A model generated the notes under the pieces. The model was not told the DNA's origin and did not search any database. It worked only from the letters and a program-made list of their open reading frames with translations. Of a DNA stretch of 64,000 bases, positions 25,689 to 33,695 are shown in pieces (the first letter of the stretch is position 1; every line of letters starts with the position of its first letter). The DNA comes from Streptomyces sp. CB02261 (lineage in GTDB: Bacteria > Actinomycetota > Actinomycetes > Streptomycetales > Streptomycetaceae): positions 135,420 to 199,419 of the forward strand of contig NZ_LIVX01000002.1 of the NCBI RefSeq assembly GCF_001905665.1. Direction: 5' to 3'. The translations under genes were made by a program, and so were the position numbers.

Positions 25689-26573
25689 ATGCCGCCCTCC
25701 CGCCGCACCGCCGCCGGCGTCGCCGCGCTGTCCGCCGCAGCCGCACTCGTCAGCCTCACCCCCACCACCGCGAGCGCCCACGGAGCCGTCTTCAACCCCG
25801 TCAGCCGGGTGGCCGCCTGCTACGCCGAGGGCCCCGAGACGCCCAGGTCACAGGTGTGCAAGGACCTCGTCGCCGACTCCGGCACCCAGCCGCTGTACGA
25901 CTGGAACGAGGTCAACATCGCGAACGCCGCCGGACAGCACCAGGCCCTCATCCCCGACGGCAAGCTCTGCTCCGCGAACCGCGAGAAGTACCGGGCCCTG
26001 GACTGGGCGCGCACCGACTGGCCGGCCACGGCGGTCTCCGCGGGCTCCTTCGGCTTCAAGGTCCGGGCGACGGCCGCCCACTCGGGGACGATGACGGTCT
26101 ACATCACCAAGCCGGGCTTCGACCCCACGCAGCCGCTGAAGTGGTCGGACCTCGACGCGACCCCCGTCGCCGTGTACAACACCACCCGCACCGCCACCGA
26201 CGGCTACTACTCCTTCACCGGCACCCTGCCCGCCCGCACCGGCCGCCACATCGTCTACAAGGTGTGGCAGCGCAGCGACAGTCCCGAGGCCTTCTACAGC
26301 TGCTCGGACGTCACCTTCGGCGGCGCGGCGGCGCAGCAGGCCGCGGCACCGGCCAAGGCCCCGACCGAGGCGAGGATCGCGGCGGGCGCGGAGCTGTCCA
26401 CCGTGAGCCACGCGGGCCACGGCGGCGACGAGCAGGCCCCGGCCCTCTCCGCCGAGACCACCGCCGGCCCGACCTCGCCGCTCCCGCTCGCCCTCGCGGG
26501 CGCGGGCGGGCTCGCCGTCTTCGCGGCGGGCAGCCTGCTGCTCGGCCGGCGCCGGAACCCGTCCGCCTCCTAG
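25689..26573 (+). CDS. AA10 lytic polysaccharide monooxygenase with C-terminal membrane tail, 294 aa
   Basis: Secreted copper enzyme that oxidatively cleaves chitin or cellulose. The signal peptide ends TTASA, exposing His31 as the mature N terminus (HGAVFNPVSR); with His131 in AAHSGTM this gives the histidine brace. The AA10 domain runs to about 212 (WQRSDSPEAFYSCSDVTF). A disordered linker leads to a hydrophobic segment (about 258-283) ending in GRRRN, so the enzyme appears tethered to the membrane; an LPxTG motif is not present. Its stop TAG shares a CTAG with the stop of the convergent DUF4240 gene. Confidence 0.92.
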   Translation: MPPSRRTAAGVAALSAAAALVSLTPTTASAHGAVFNPVSRVAACYAEGPETPRSQVCKDLVADSGTQPLYDWNEVNIANAAGQHQALIPDGKLCSANREKYRALDWARTDWPATAVSAGSFGFKVRATAAHSGTMTVYITKPGFDPTQPLKWSDLDATPVAVYNTTRTATDGYYSFTGTLPARTGRHIVYKVWQRSDSPEAFYSCSDVTFGGAAAQQAAAPAKAPTEARIAAGAELSTVSHAGHGGDEQAPALSAETTAGPTSPLPLALAGAGGLAVFAAGSLLLGRRRNPSAS

Positions 26574-27241
26574 GAGCCGGCCGTCCCGACCGGGAAGAGG
26601 GCGGTGAGCCGGGGGATCGCCACCCCCTCCGGACGAGTCCCCCGGGATGCCCCGCCCTCTTCCCACTCTTCTGAGAACCCGCCGGAGAACTGGCCGGAGA
26701 CGTCGCCCGGGAACCGGCCGGACGGCTCGTCCGAGAACGCGTCACCGAGTTCGTCGGCGAGTTCCTCGGCCGCCTCCTCGACCGCGTCGAGGAACTCCTC
26801 GCCGTCGTCGTCCTCCTGGCCGGTCAGCTCGTCGAACGCGTCCTGGGCGACGTAGTCGAGCTCCTCCCACTCCGGCCACTCGTCGTCGTCCCACTCGTCG
26901 CGGTGGCGGCCCGCCAGGGCCCGGATCCCGGGCACGTCGGCCAGGGCGTCGGGATCGGCGGCCACCGACTCGTACACCTTCCGGCCCTGGCCCACCAGCC
27001 AGAGGGTGAAGTAGTGGAATCCGTCGTCGGTGCAGGCGCCGCCCTCGACCCGGTCGGCCGCCCGCCACAGCGCGCGCGTGCCGGCGGCTTCGCACGCGTC
27101 CTCCAGCCGCACCTGGAAGTCCACGCTCTCGGCCGCCGGTCGTCCGAGCAGCTCCGTCCGCAGCCACTCCAGCCGCTCGTCCCGGTCACCGGGGCGGCGG
27201 CTCAACTCGTCGATGAGAGCCCAGAAGGCGTCGTCGTTCAT
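26570..27241 (-). CDS. DUF4240-domain protein, 223 aa
   Basis: Cytoplasmic protein with an N-terminal DUF4240 domain (about 1-130; MNDDAFWALIDELSRR, then GFHYFTLWLVGQGRKVYE and WDDDEWPEWEELDYVA). The C-terminal 90 residues are acidic and Gly/Ser-rich (EEFLDAVEEAAEELADELG). The ATG at 27241 begins the typical domain start; 27253 and 27271 are in-frame alternatives. Its 3' end overlaps the LPMO gene by 4 bp, tail to tail. Function unknown. Confidence 0.75.
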   Translation of the reverse strand: MNDDAFWALIDELSRRPGDRDERLEWLRTELLGRPAAESVDFQVRLEDACEAAGTRALWRAADRVEGGACTDDGFHYFTLWLVGQGRKVYESVAADPDALADVPGIRALAGRHRDEWDDDEWPEWEELDYVAQDAFDELTGQEDDDGEEFLDAVEEAAEELADELGDAFSDEPSGRFPGDVSGQFSGGFSEEWEEGGASRGTRPEGVAIPRLTALFPVGTAGS

Positions 27242-27284
27242 GCGTACGAGCATGACAGCCCCGACTGACATCCGGACACCTCAT

Positions 27285-27296
27285 TACCCGCGGGTA
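27285..27296. promoter_or_regulatory. Perfect palindrome TACCCGCGGGTA upstream of the DUF4240 gene
   Basis: A 12-bp perfect palindrome 44 bases before the DUF4240 start, in a locally AT-richer context. It looks like a TetR-type half-site pair. Regulator not identified. Confidence 0.4.
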
Positions 27297-27312
27297 GGTG
27301 TCCCGTCACGGC

Positions 27313-27355
27313 ACGACGGAGCGGGGTGGCCCCGAAGGGCACCCCGCTCCGTCGT
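27313..27355 (-). terminator. Terminator of lon
   Basis: ACGACGGAGCGGGGTG (27313-27328) pairs perfectly with 27340-27355 around an 11-base loop, 17 bases beyond the lon stop in the direction of transcription. Confidence 0.8.
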
Positions 27356-27371
27356 ACGGGAGGTGACGGCG

Positions 27372-29783
27372 TCAGGCCGCGGCACCCACCGGCACCGCCG
27401 CCGGCGTCAGCGCGATCTCCAGGACCTGGCGGACGTCGGTCACCGGGTGGACCTCCAGCTTCTCCAGGATCTCGGCGGGGACGTCGTCCAGGTCCGCCTC
27501 GTTCCGCTTGGGGATCACGACCGTCGTGATGCCCGCCCGGTGCGCGGCGAGGAGCTTCTGCTTCACGCCTCCGATCGGCAGCACCCGGCCGGTGAGGGAG
27601 ACCTCGCCGGTCATGGCCACGTCCGTACGCACCTGACGGCCGCTCAGCAGGGAGGCGAGCGCGGTCGTCATGGTGACACCCGCGCTGGGGCCGTCCTTGG
27701 GGACGGCGCCCGCCGGGAAGTGGATGTGCACGCCCCGGTCCTTCAGGCCGGTGACGGGCAGCTCCAGTTCGGCGCCGTGGGAGCGCAGGAAGGAGAGCGC
27801 GATCTGCGCCGACTCCTTCATCACGTCGCCCAGCTGGCCGGTGAGGGTCAGCCCGGCGGCGCCGGTCTCCGGGTCGGCGAGGGACGCCTCGACGAAGAGG
27901 ACGTCACCGCCCGCGCCGGTCACGGCGAGCCCGGTGGCGACGCCGGGCACGGCCGTGCGGCGCTCCGCCGGGTCCTGGGCCGACTCCGGCACGTGGTGCG
28001 GCCGTCCGATGAGGTCGCGCAGGTCGTCCGGGGTGACGGTGAACGGCAGCTGCCGGTCGCCCAGTTCCGCCTGGGCCGCGACCTTGCGGAGCAGCCGGGA
28101 GACGGCTCGCTCCAGGGTGCGGACGCCCGCTTCGCGGGTGTACTCGCCGGCCAGCCTGCGCAGGCTCGCGTCCTCCAGGACGACCTCGCCGGGCTCGAGA
28201 CCAGCCCGCTCCAGCTGCCTGGGCAGCAGGTGGTCGCGGGCGATGACGACCTTCTCGTCCTCGGTGTAGCCGTCGAGCCTGACCAGCTCCATGCGGTCGA
28301 GGAGGGCTTCGGGGATGGCTTCGAGGACGTTGGCGGTGGCGAGGAAGACGACGTCGGAGAGGTCGAGTTCGACCTCCAGGTAGTGGTCGCGGAAGGTGTG
28401 GTTCTGCGCCGGGTCGAGGACTTCGAGGAGCGCCGCCGCGGGGTCGCCGCGGAAGTCGGAGCCGACCTTGTCGATCTCGTCGAGCAGGACCACCGGGTTC
28501 ATGGACCCGGCCTCCTTGATGGCGCGGACGATCCGGCCGGGGAGGGCGCCGACGTAGGTCCTGCGGTGGCCGCGGATCTCCGCCTCGTCCCGTACGCCGC
28601 CGAGGGCGACGCGGACGAACTCGCGTCCCATCGCGTGTGCGACGGACTCGCCGAGGGAGGTCTTGCCGACGCCGGGCGGGCCGACGAGGGCGAGCACGGC
28701 TCCGCCGCGGCGGCCGCCGACGACGCCGAGGCCGCGGTCGGCGCGTCGCTTGCGCACGGCCAGGTACTCGGTGATCCGCTCCTTCACGTCGTCCAGGCCC
28801 GCGTGCTCGGCGTCGAGGACGGCGCGGGCGCCGCGGATGTCGTACCGGTCCTCGGTCCGCTCGTTCCACGGGAGTTCGAGGACGGTGTCCAGCCAGGTGC
28901 GGATCCAGGAGCCCTCGGGGGACTGGTCGCTGGACCGCTCCAGCTTCTCGACCTCCTTGAGGGCGGCCTCGCGGACCTTCTCGGGCAGGTCGGCCGCCTC
29001 CACGCGGGCGCGGTAGTCGTCGGTCTCGTCGCCCTCGGCCTCGCCGTTGAGGTCGCGGAGCTCCTTGCGGACGGCTTCGAGCTGGCGGCGGAGGAGGAAC
29101 TCGCGCTGCTGCTTGTCGACGCCCTCCTGCACGTCCTTGGCGATGGTCTCGGCGACGTCCTGCTCGGCGAGGTGCTCGCGGAGCTGGGCGGTGGCGAGCC
29201 TGAGGCGGGCGACCGGGTCGGCGGTCTCCAGGAGCGCGACCTTCTGCTCGACGGTGAGGAAGGGCGAGTAGCCGGCGTTGTCGGCGAGGGCGCCGACGCC
29301 GTCGATCTGCTGGACGCGGTCGACGACCTGCCAGGCGCCGCGCTTCTTGAGCCAGCTGGTGGCGAGCGCCTTGTACTCCTTGACCAGGTCGGCGACCTGG
29401 CCGGGCAGCGGGTCGGGCAGGGTCTCCTCGACGGTGCTGCCCTCGACCCACAGGGCCGCGCCGGGACCGGTCGTCCCGGCGCCGATGCGGACGCGGCCGA
29501 GGGCGCGGATCAGCGCGCCGGGGTCGCCGTCGGACAGCCGGCCCACCTGCTCGACGGTGCCCAGGACGCCGGTCGCGGCGTAGGTCCCGTCGACGCGCGG
29601 CACGAGCAGGACCCGGGGCTTGCCCGCCCCGGAGCGTGCGGCGGCCTGCGCGGCCTCGACGGCGGCCCGTACGTCCGTGTCGGAGAGGTCCAGCGGGACC
29701 ACCATGCCGGGCAGCACGACCTCGTCGTCGAGCGGCAGGACGGGCAGAGTGAGCGGCACGGACGCCTTGGACTCAGAAGCCAT
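27372..29783 (-). CDS. lon: ATP-dependent Lon protease, 803 aa
   Basis: Cytosolic AAA+ protease that degrades misfolded and regulatory proteins as a hexamer. The LON N-terminal domain starts at VPLTLPVLPLDDEVVLPGM; the AAA+ module has Walker A GPPGVGKTSLG and Walker B PVVLLDEIDK; the proteolytic domain carries the Ser-Lys dyad Ser700 (KDGPSAGVTM) and Lys743 (GGVKQKLLAAH). Full length for bacterial LonA. The ATG at 29783 follows a GGGGAGAT box. A HAIR element at 29805-29825 indicates HspR repression, as known for Streptomyces lon. Confidence 0.97.
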   Translation of the reverse strand: MASESKASVPLTLPVLPLDDEVVLPGMVVPLDLSDTDVRAAVEAAQAAARSGAGKPRVLLVPRVDGTYAATGVLGTVEQVGRLSDGDPGALIRALGRVRIGAGTTGPGAALWVEGSTVEETLPDPLPGQVADLVKEYKALATSWLKKRGAWQVVDRVQQIDGVGALADNAGYSPFLTVEQKVALLETADPVARLRLATAQLREHLAEQDVAETIAKDVQEGVDKQQREFLLRRQLEAVRKELRDLNGEAEGDETDDYRARVEAADLPEKVREAALKEVEKLERSSDQSPEGSWIRTWLDTVLELPWNERTEDRYDIRGARAVLDAEHAGLDDVKERITEYLAVRKRRADRGLGVVGGRRGGAVLALVGPPGVGKTSLGESVAHAMGREFVRVALGGVRDEAEIRGHRRTYVGALPGRIVRAIKEAGSMNPVVLLDEIDKVGSDFRGDPAAALLEVLDPAQNHTFRDHYLEVELDLSDVVFLATANVLEAIPEALLDRMELVRLDGYTEDEKVVIARDHLLPRQLERAGLEPGEVVLEDASLRRLAGEYTREAGVRTLERAVSRLLRKVAAQAELGDRQLPFTVTPDDLRDLIGRPHHVPESAQDPAERRTAVPGVATGLAVTGAGGDVLFVEASLADPETGAAGLTLTGQLGDVMKESAQIALSFLRSHGAELELPVTGLKDRGVHIHFPAGAVPKDGPSAGVTMTTALASLLSGRQVRTDVAMTGEVSLTGRVLPIGGVKQKLLAAHRAGITTVVIPKRNEADLDDVPAEILEKLEVHPVTDVRQVLEIALTPAAVPVGAAA

Positions 29784-29804
29784 GATCTCCCCTTCGGCAG
29801 TCAA

Positions 29805-29825
29805 GTTGAGCTATGTGGACTCAAT
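29805..29825 (-). promoter_or_regulatory. HAIR element (HspR operator) of lon
   Basis: On the minus strand the sequence ATTGAGT-N7-GCTCAAC matches the HspR consensus CTTGAGT-N7-ACTCAAG at 11 of 14 arm positions, with the correct 7-base spacer. It lies 22 bases before the lon ATG. Established knowledge: HspR represses dnaK, clpB and lon in Streptomyces through such elements. Confidence 0.8.
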
Positions 29826-29900
29826 GCACGTGCGCCCGCCGATGTTCCCGGACGGCCGTTCGCTCTGAGCGATCACCTCTCCCGTCTGCCGCCGTCGCCA

Positions 29901-29937
29901 GATGTAATGCCTCTATGGATATAGCGTCTATTACATC
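29901..29937. promoter_or_regulatory. GATGTAAT inverted repeat around the acetyltransferase start
   Basis: GATGTAAT (29901-29908) and ATTACATC (29930-29937) are perfect 8-bp inverted arms 21 bases apart, in an unusually AT-rich patch. The proposed ATG (29915) lies between them. May be an operator or an mRNA hairpin, or may signal that the true start is downstream. Confidence 0.5.
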
Positions 29938-30553
29938 GGCGTGGGTGGCGGGCTGGACCGTGTCCCGGGGGACCCCCGCCGCAGTCGCCGAGCCATGGGG
30001 CTACCGCATCGACGTGGGACAGCCCCGGCACGTCGTACGGCACGTCCTGCCCGCGCCCGACGCAGCCACCGTCGGGGCCCTGTGCGGTCGGCTCACCGCG
30101 CCGTACAGCTGGCTCAAGGTCATGGCGGGGCCCGAGGACGTGGAGCCGTGGATCACCGAGGGGTGGACGGTCCCCGACGACCCGGGCTTCATGATGGTCA
30201 AGCCGCTCGACCCCGGCGCCCGCCCCGCGCCGCCGGAGGGGTACGCCAGGACCACCGAGGTCCGGGACGGCGTCATCCGGGTCCGCGTCCTCGCCACCGA
30301 CGGCACGCTCGCCGCGCGCGGCCAGATCGCCCCGACCGGCTCCACCGCCGTCGCCGACCAGATCGAGACCGACCCCGCGCACCGACGGCGCGGCCTCGGC
30401 GCCAACGTCATGCGCACCCTGGAGGCCGCCGCCGCCCAGGCCGGCGCGGAGACCGGGGTGCTCGCCGCGACCACGGACGGCCTCGCCCTGTACGACGCGC
30501 TCGACTGGCGCTACCGGGGCCCGCTCACCGGCGTCGTCCGGACGGAGAGCTGA
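29915..30553 (+). CDS. GNAT-family N-acetyltransferase, 212 aa
   Basis: Predicted acetyl-CoA-dependent acetyltransferase. The C-terminal half carries the GNAT core: VADQIETDPAHRRRGLGANVM is motif A (R/Q-x-x-G-x-G/A as RRRGLGA, about residues 153-160), followed by a helix and GVLAATTDGLALYDALDWRY. The N-terminal half is less conserved. Divergent from lon. No Shine-Dalgarno is seen before the ATG at 29915, so a leaderless start or an in-frame GTG at 29945 is possible. Substrate unknown. Confidence 0.78.
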   Translation: MDIASITSAWVAGWTVSRGTPAAVAEPWGYRIDVGQPRHVVRHVLPAPDAATVGALCGRLTAPYSWLKVMAGPEDVEPWITEGWTVPDDPGFMMVKPLDPGARPAPPEGYARTTEVRDGVIRVRVLATDGTLAARGQIAPTGSTAVADQIETDPAHRRRGLGANVMRTLEAAAAQAGAETGVLAATTDGLALYDALDWRYRGPLTGVVRTES

Positions 30554-30620
30554 CCCGCCGGGACGCGGAATCCCGGACGTCCGGCTGCGCGGAGCGGCCC
30601 CGACGGGGCATGCTCGATCC

Positions 30621-31319
30621 ATGGTGCGAGGCGTACGGAAGACCCGGCACGGCGTACGGACCGCCGCGCGAGGCGCGGGGAAGACCCGGCACGGCGTACG
30701 GACCGCGGCGCGAGGCGCGGGGAGGACGCGGCGGGGGGCGCTGCTCCTCGCGGCCGCCCTGGCCGTCGGCGGCGTCGGCGCGACCGGCTGCGGCCCGGAG
30801 ACCCCGCCGGCACCCGGAGGCCCGGCGTCGTCGACCGGAGCACCCTCCACGCCCGGCGGCACACCCTCCGCCCCCGGCACCCCGGCGCCGTCGACCGGCG
30901 CGCCCTCCGCCCCCGGCACCCCCGCCCCGTCCACCTCCCCGCCCGGCACGGGCTCGCCGACCCGGGAGCCGCAGGCACAGGAGGTTCTCGTCGAGGTGGT
31001 CGTCAACGGCGGCCTCGCCGGGGTCCGCAACCAGCTGGTCGTCCACCACGACGGCTCCTGGACCAGCCGCTCCGGCACGAAGCCGCCCCGCACCGGCCGG
31101 ATGACCCCCGCCGAGACCGCCGAGCTGCGGGCGGCGCTCGAAGACCCCGCCTACGCGCGCGTACCGGCGCGTCCGACCGGCGACCCCGTCCCCGACGGCT
31201 TCCAGTACCTCATCACCTACCGCCACCGCCTCGTCGTCGCGGGCGACGGTGAGCGCCCGCCCGCCCTCCAGCGCGTCTTCGCCGCCCTCCCCGACGGCGG
31301 CCCGCCGACCCGGCCGTGA
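30621..31319 (+). CDS. Lipoprotein with duplicated basic N-terminal repeat, 232 aa
   Basis: The first 40 residues contain two copies of KTRHGVRTAARGAG followed by RTRRG, then a hydrophobic stretch (ALLLAAALAVGGVGATGC) with a lipobox ATGC at about residue 55. A Pro/Ser/Gly/Thr linker (about 58-112) follows, then a globular domain (EVLVEVVVNGGLAGVRNQLVVHHDG onward) of unknown function. The very long, arginine-rich n-region before the signal hydrophobic core is unusual; a downstream start is possible but no good alternative was found. Located 67 bp after the acetyltransferase gene. Confidence 0.7.
   Translation: MVRGVRKTRHGVRTAARGAGKTRHGVRTAARGAGRTRRGALLLAAALAVGGVGATGCGPETPPAPGGPASSTGAPSTPGGTPSAPGTPAPSTGAPSAPGTPAPSTSPPGTGSPTREPQAQEVLVEVVVNGGLAGVRNQLVVHHDGSWTSRSGTKPPRTGRMTPAETAELRAALEDPAYARVPARPTGDPVPDGFQYLITYRHRLVVAGDGERPPALQRVFAALPDGGPPTRP
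30639..30722 (+). repeat. In-frame 42-bp tandem repeat in the lipoprotein gene
   Basis: Two nearly identical 42-base units (30639-30680 and 30681-30722) encode 14-residue repeats; a truncated third follows. Because 42 is a multiple of three, copy number can change without a frameshift. Confidence 0.8.
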
Positions 31320-31360
31320 GCGCGTGAACCGTCCGGGGCCCTGCCGGCGATAGAGAGGGC

Positions 31361-31981
31361 GTGAGACTGTCGCGCCCCACAGGGGGAGGCCCCTCGGGGG
31401 GCGATGAGGACGACTCCGCGCTGCTGCGCGCGGTCGCCCGGGGGGACACCGAGGCGCTCGCCGTCCTCTACGACCGGCACGCCGGCTGGCTGCACGCCCG
31501 CCTCGCCCGGCGCTGCCCCGACGAGGAGACCGTACGGGAGGTCCTCCAGGACACCTTCGTCACCGTCTGGCGGTCGGCCGGCGGGCACCGGGGCCGCGGT
31601 GCGGCGGGGGGCTGGATCTGGGTGATCGCCGCCCGGCGCCTGGTGGACGCCCAGCGGGCAGGGGCACGCGCCGACCGGGCCGCCGCCCACGCCGCCGCGC
31701 CCTCCGAGCCGGCGGCCGCCGCGCCGTCCGCCGAGGAACGGGTGCTCTCCGGCCTGGAGTACGGGGAGGTGGGCGCCGCCCTCGACCGCATCTCGCCCGA
31801 GCTCGCGGAGGTCCTGCGGGCGACCGTCGTCGACGGCCTGACGACCCGTGAGACGGCCCGGCTCCTCGGCATCCCCGAGGGCACCGTCAAGACCCGCGCC
31901 CTGCGCGCCCGCCGCGAGCTGCGCGCCGCCCTCGCGTCCGGGAACCCCGGGGGCCCGCACGCCCTGGGAGGCACCGCATGA
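31361..31981 (+). CDS. ECF-type RNA polymerase sigma factor, 206 aa
   Basis: Extracytoplasmic-function sigma factor. Region 2 spans about 20-90 (LLRAVARGDTEALAVLYDRHA, then VREVLQDTFVTVWRSA) and region 4 about 135-190 (LAEVLRATVVDGLTTRETARLLGIPEGTVKTRALRARREL). The linker is Ala-rich. GTG start at 31361 with GAGAGGG upstream. Overlaps the anti-sigma gene by 4 bp; five genes in a row overlap in this way. Confidence 0.92.
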   Translation: MRLSRPTGGGPSGGDEDDSALLRAVARGDTEALAVLYDRHAGWLHARLARRCPDEETVREVLQDTFVTVWRSAGGHRGRGAAGGWIWVIAARRLVDAQRAGARADRAAAHAAAPSEPAAAAPSAEERVLSGLEYGEVGAALDRISPELAEVLRATVVDGLTTRETARLLGIPEGTVKTRALRARRELRAALASGNPGGPHALGGTA

Positions 31982-32883
31982 CAGCACCCCGATCCGCGCC
32001 CCGCTCCCCCGGGCCCCCGTGGCACGTCACGGACGACCTGGCGCTCCGGTACGCGGAGGGCACCGCCCCCGAGACGGACGCCTGGTCCCTGGAGAAGCAC
32101 GTCGAGTCGTGCGGCGCCTGCGCGGCGCGGGTGTCGGCCGCCGTCCGCGCCGGAGCCGCCGGCCCCGTCCTCGCCGCCGTCCGCGCCGACCTCCTGACCT
32201 CGCTGGGCCACCGGCCCGCCGCCGTGCCGGCGGCCACCGCCGGGAGCCCCCTGGGGCGGTGGGCGCGGCTCTGGTGGGCCGTCGGGCCCGCCCTGCGCGG
32301 CTCCTGGGTGGTGGCCGTGCTCCTCGTCGTCGGCGGGGCCTTCGGTCTCGCCCACGGCGGCGGGTTCCGGGGCGCGGGCGGTCTGCTGCTCGCCGTCTCC
32401 CCCGTCCTCCCGCTCGCCGGTGTCGCCGTCTCCTACGGGCGGCACGCCGACCCCCTGCACGAGATCACGGCGGCCACCCCGTCCGGCGGGCTGCGGCTGC
32501 TGCTGACCCGTACCGCCGCCGTGCTCGCCGTGTGCGTCCCGCTGCTCACCGCGGGCGCGGCGCTGCTGCCCCGGGCGGCCGGGGCCCCGGGGGCCGCCGC
32601 CTGGCTGCTCCCCGGCCTGGCGCTGACCCTGGCCGCCCTCGCGCTCGGCTCGTTCGTCGGCTGCCGGACGGCGGCCGCGACGCTCGGCGGCGGATGGCTG
32701 CTCGCCGTCACCGGCCCTCTCCTCGAAGGGCCGGAGGGTGCGGGCTCCGGTGCGGGAGCCGCCGCGCTCGCCCCGTACTTCTCCGGCTCCGCCGCGCAAG
32801 GGGGGTGGGCCGCCGCGGCACTCGCCTGCGCGGCCCTCCTCGCGCTGCGACGCCGTTCCTTCGACCACCTGGAGCCCCGGTGA
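31978..32883 (+). CDS. Membrane anti-sigma factor with zinc-finger-like ZAS motif, 301 aa
   Basis: The N-terminal cytoplasmic part has the ZAS signature H-x3-C-x2-C (KHVESCGACAARV, about residues 41-53), the binding module for the cognate ECF sigma. It is followed by about six hydrophobic helices from residue 95 on, more than a typical single-pass anti-sigma, so it may also sense or be part of the neighbouring transporter. ATG overlaps the sigma stop (ATGA). Confidence 0.83.
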   Translation: MTAPRSAPRSPGPPWHVTDDLALRYAEGTAPETDAWSLEKHVESCGACAARVSAAVRAGAAGPVLAAVRADLLTSLGHRPAAVPAATAGSPLGRWARLWWAVGPALRGSWVVAVLLVVGGAFGLAHGGGFRGAGGLLLAVSPVLPLAGVAVSYGRHADPLHEITAATPSGGLRLLLTRTAAVLAVCVPLLTAGAALLPRAAGAPGAAAWLLPGLALTLAALALGSFVGCRTAAATLGGGWLLAVTGPLLEGPEGAGSGAGAAALAPYFSGSAAQGGWAAAALACAALLALRRRSFDHLEPR

Positions 32884-33695
32884 AATTCTCGACCGCCGTC
32901 GCCGTGACCGGACTGACCGTCCGCCACCGCCGCACCGTCGCCCTCGACCGGCTCGACCTGTCCCTGGGGCCCGGGGTGCACGGCCTCCTCGGCCCGAACG
33001 GCGCCGGGAAGACCTCCCTCATCCGGGTCCTGGCGACCGTCGCCGCGCCCACCGCGGGCCGGGTCGAGCTGCTCGGCGGGGACGCCACGGACCACCGGGA
33101 CCGCGCCGGCATCCGGCGCCGGCTCGGCTATCTGCCGCAGGAGTTCGGCTACTACCCCGCCTTCACGGTGCGGGAGTTCGTCGCGTACGTGGCCTGGCTC
33201 AAGGAGATGCCGGCCGACCGGGTCCCGGCGGCGGTGGAGCGCGCGGTGCGGCGGGTCGGGCTCGGCGACCGGATCGACGCGAGGATGAAGACGCTGTCGG
33301 GCGGCATGGTGCGGCGTGCCGGGATCGCCCAGGCCATCGTGAACGAGCCGGACCTGCTCCTGCTCGACGAGCCGACCGCCGGGCTCGACCCGGAGCAGCG
33401 GGTCGACTTCCGCGCGCTGCTGCGCGAGTTGGGAGCGGAGACGACGGTGGTGGTCTCCACGCACCTGGTGGAGGACGTGGCCGCCGCGTGCGGGGAGGTC
33501 GCGCTCATCGAGGCGGGGCGGCTGGCGTTCCAGGGCACCACGGCCGCGCTCACCGCGCTCGGCGGGGGGCCCGGCGGCCCGGACGACTCCACGACCCACG
33601 CCGTCGAACGCGGCTACACGGCGGCCCTGCGCGCCCACCGGGCACCCGGGACCGGGGCCGAGGCCGGGACCTCCGCGAAGGAGGCGCTCCGATGA
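32880..33695 (+). CDS. ABC transporter ATP-binding protein, 271 aa
   Basis: Nucleotide-binding subunit with Walker A GPNGAGKTS, Q-loop LPQEFGYY, signature LSGGMVRRAGIA, Walker B LLLLDEPTAGLDP and switch His in STHLVED. GTG start overlaps the anti-sigma stop. Works with the two downstream membrane proteins; direction and substrate are not evident, though this subfamily is mostly exporters (ABC-2 type). Confidence 0.92.
   Translation: MKFSTAVAVTGLTVRHRRTVALDRLDLSLGPGVHGLLGPNGAGKTSLIRVLATVAAPTAGRVELLGGDATDHRDRAGIRRRLGYLPQEFGYYPAFTVREFVAYVAWLKEMPADRVPAAVERAVRRVGLGDRIDARMKTLSGGMVRRAGIAQAIVNEPDLLLLDEPTAGLDPEQRVDFRALLRELGAETTVVVSTHLVEDVAAACGEVALIEAGRLAFQGTTAALTALGGGPGGPDDSTTHAVERGYTAALRAHRAPGTGAEAGTSAKEALR

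Noticed and set aside
27030..29924. Open frame of about 960 codons on the + strand opposite lon
   Set aside because: High GC makes antisense frames stay open. Lon shows all family motifs, while the opposite frame has an Asp/Gly/Val-rich nonsense composition and no domains.
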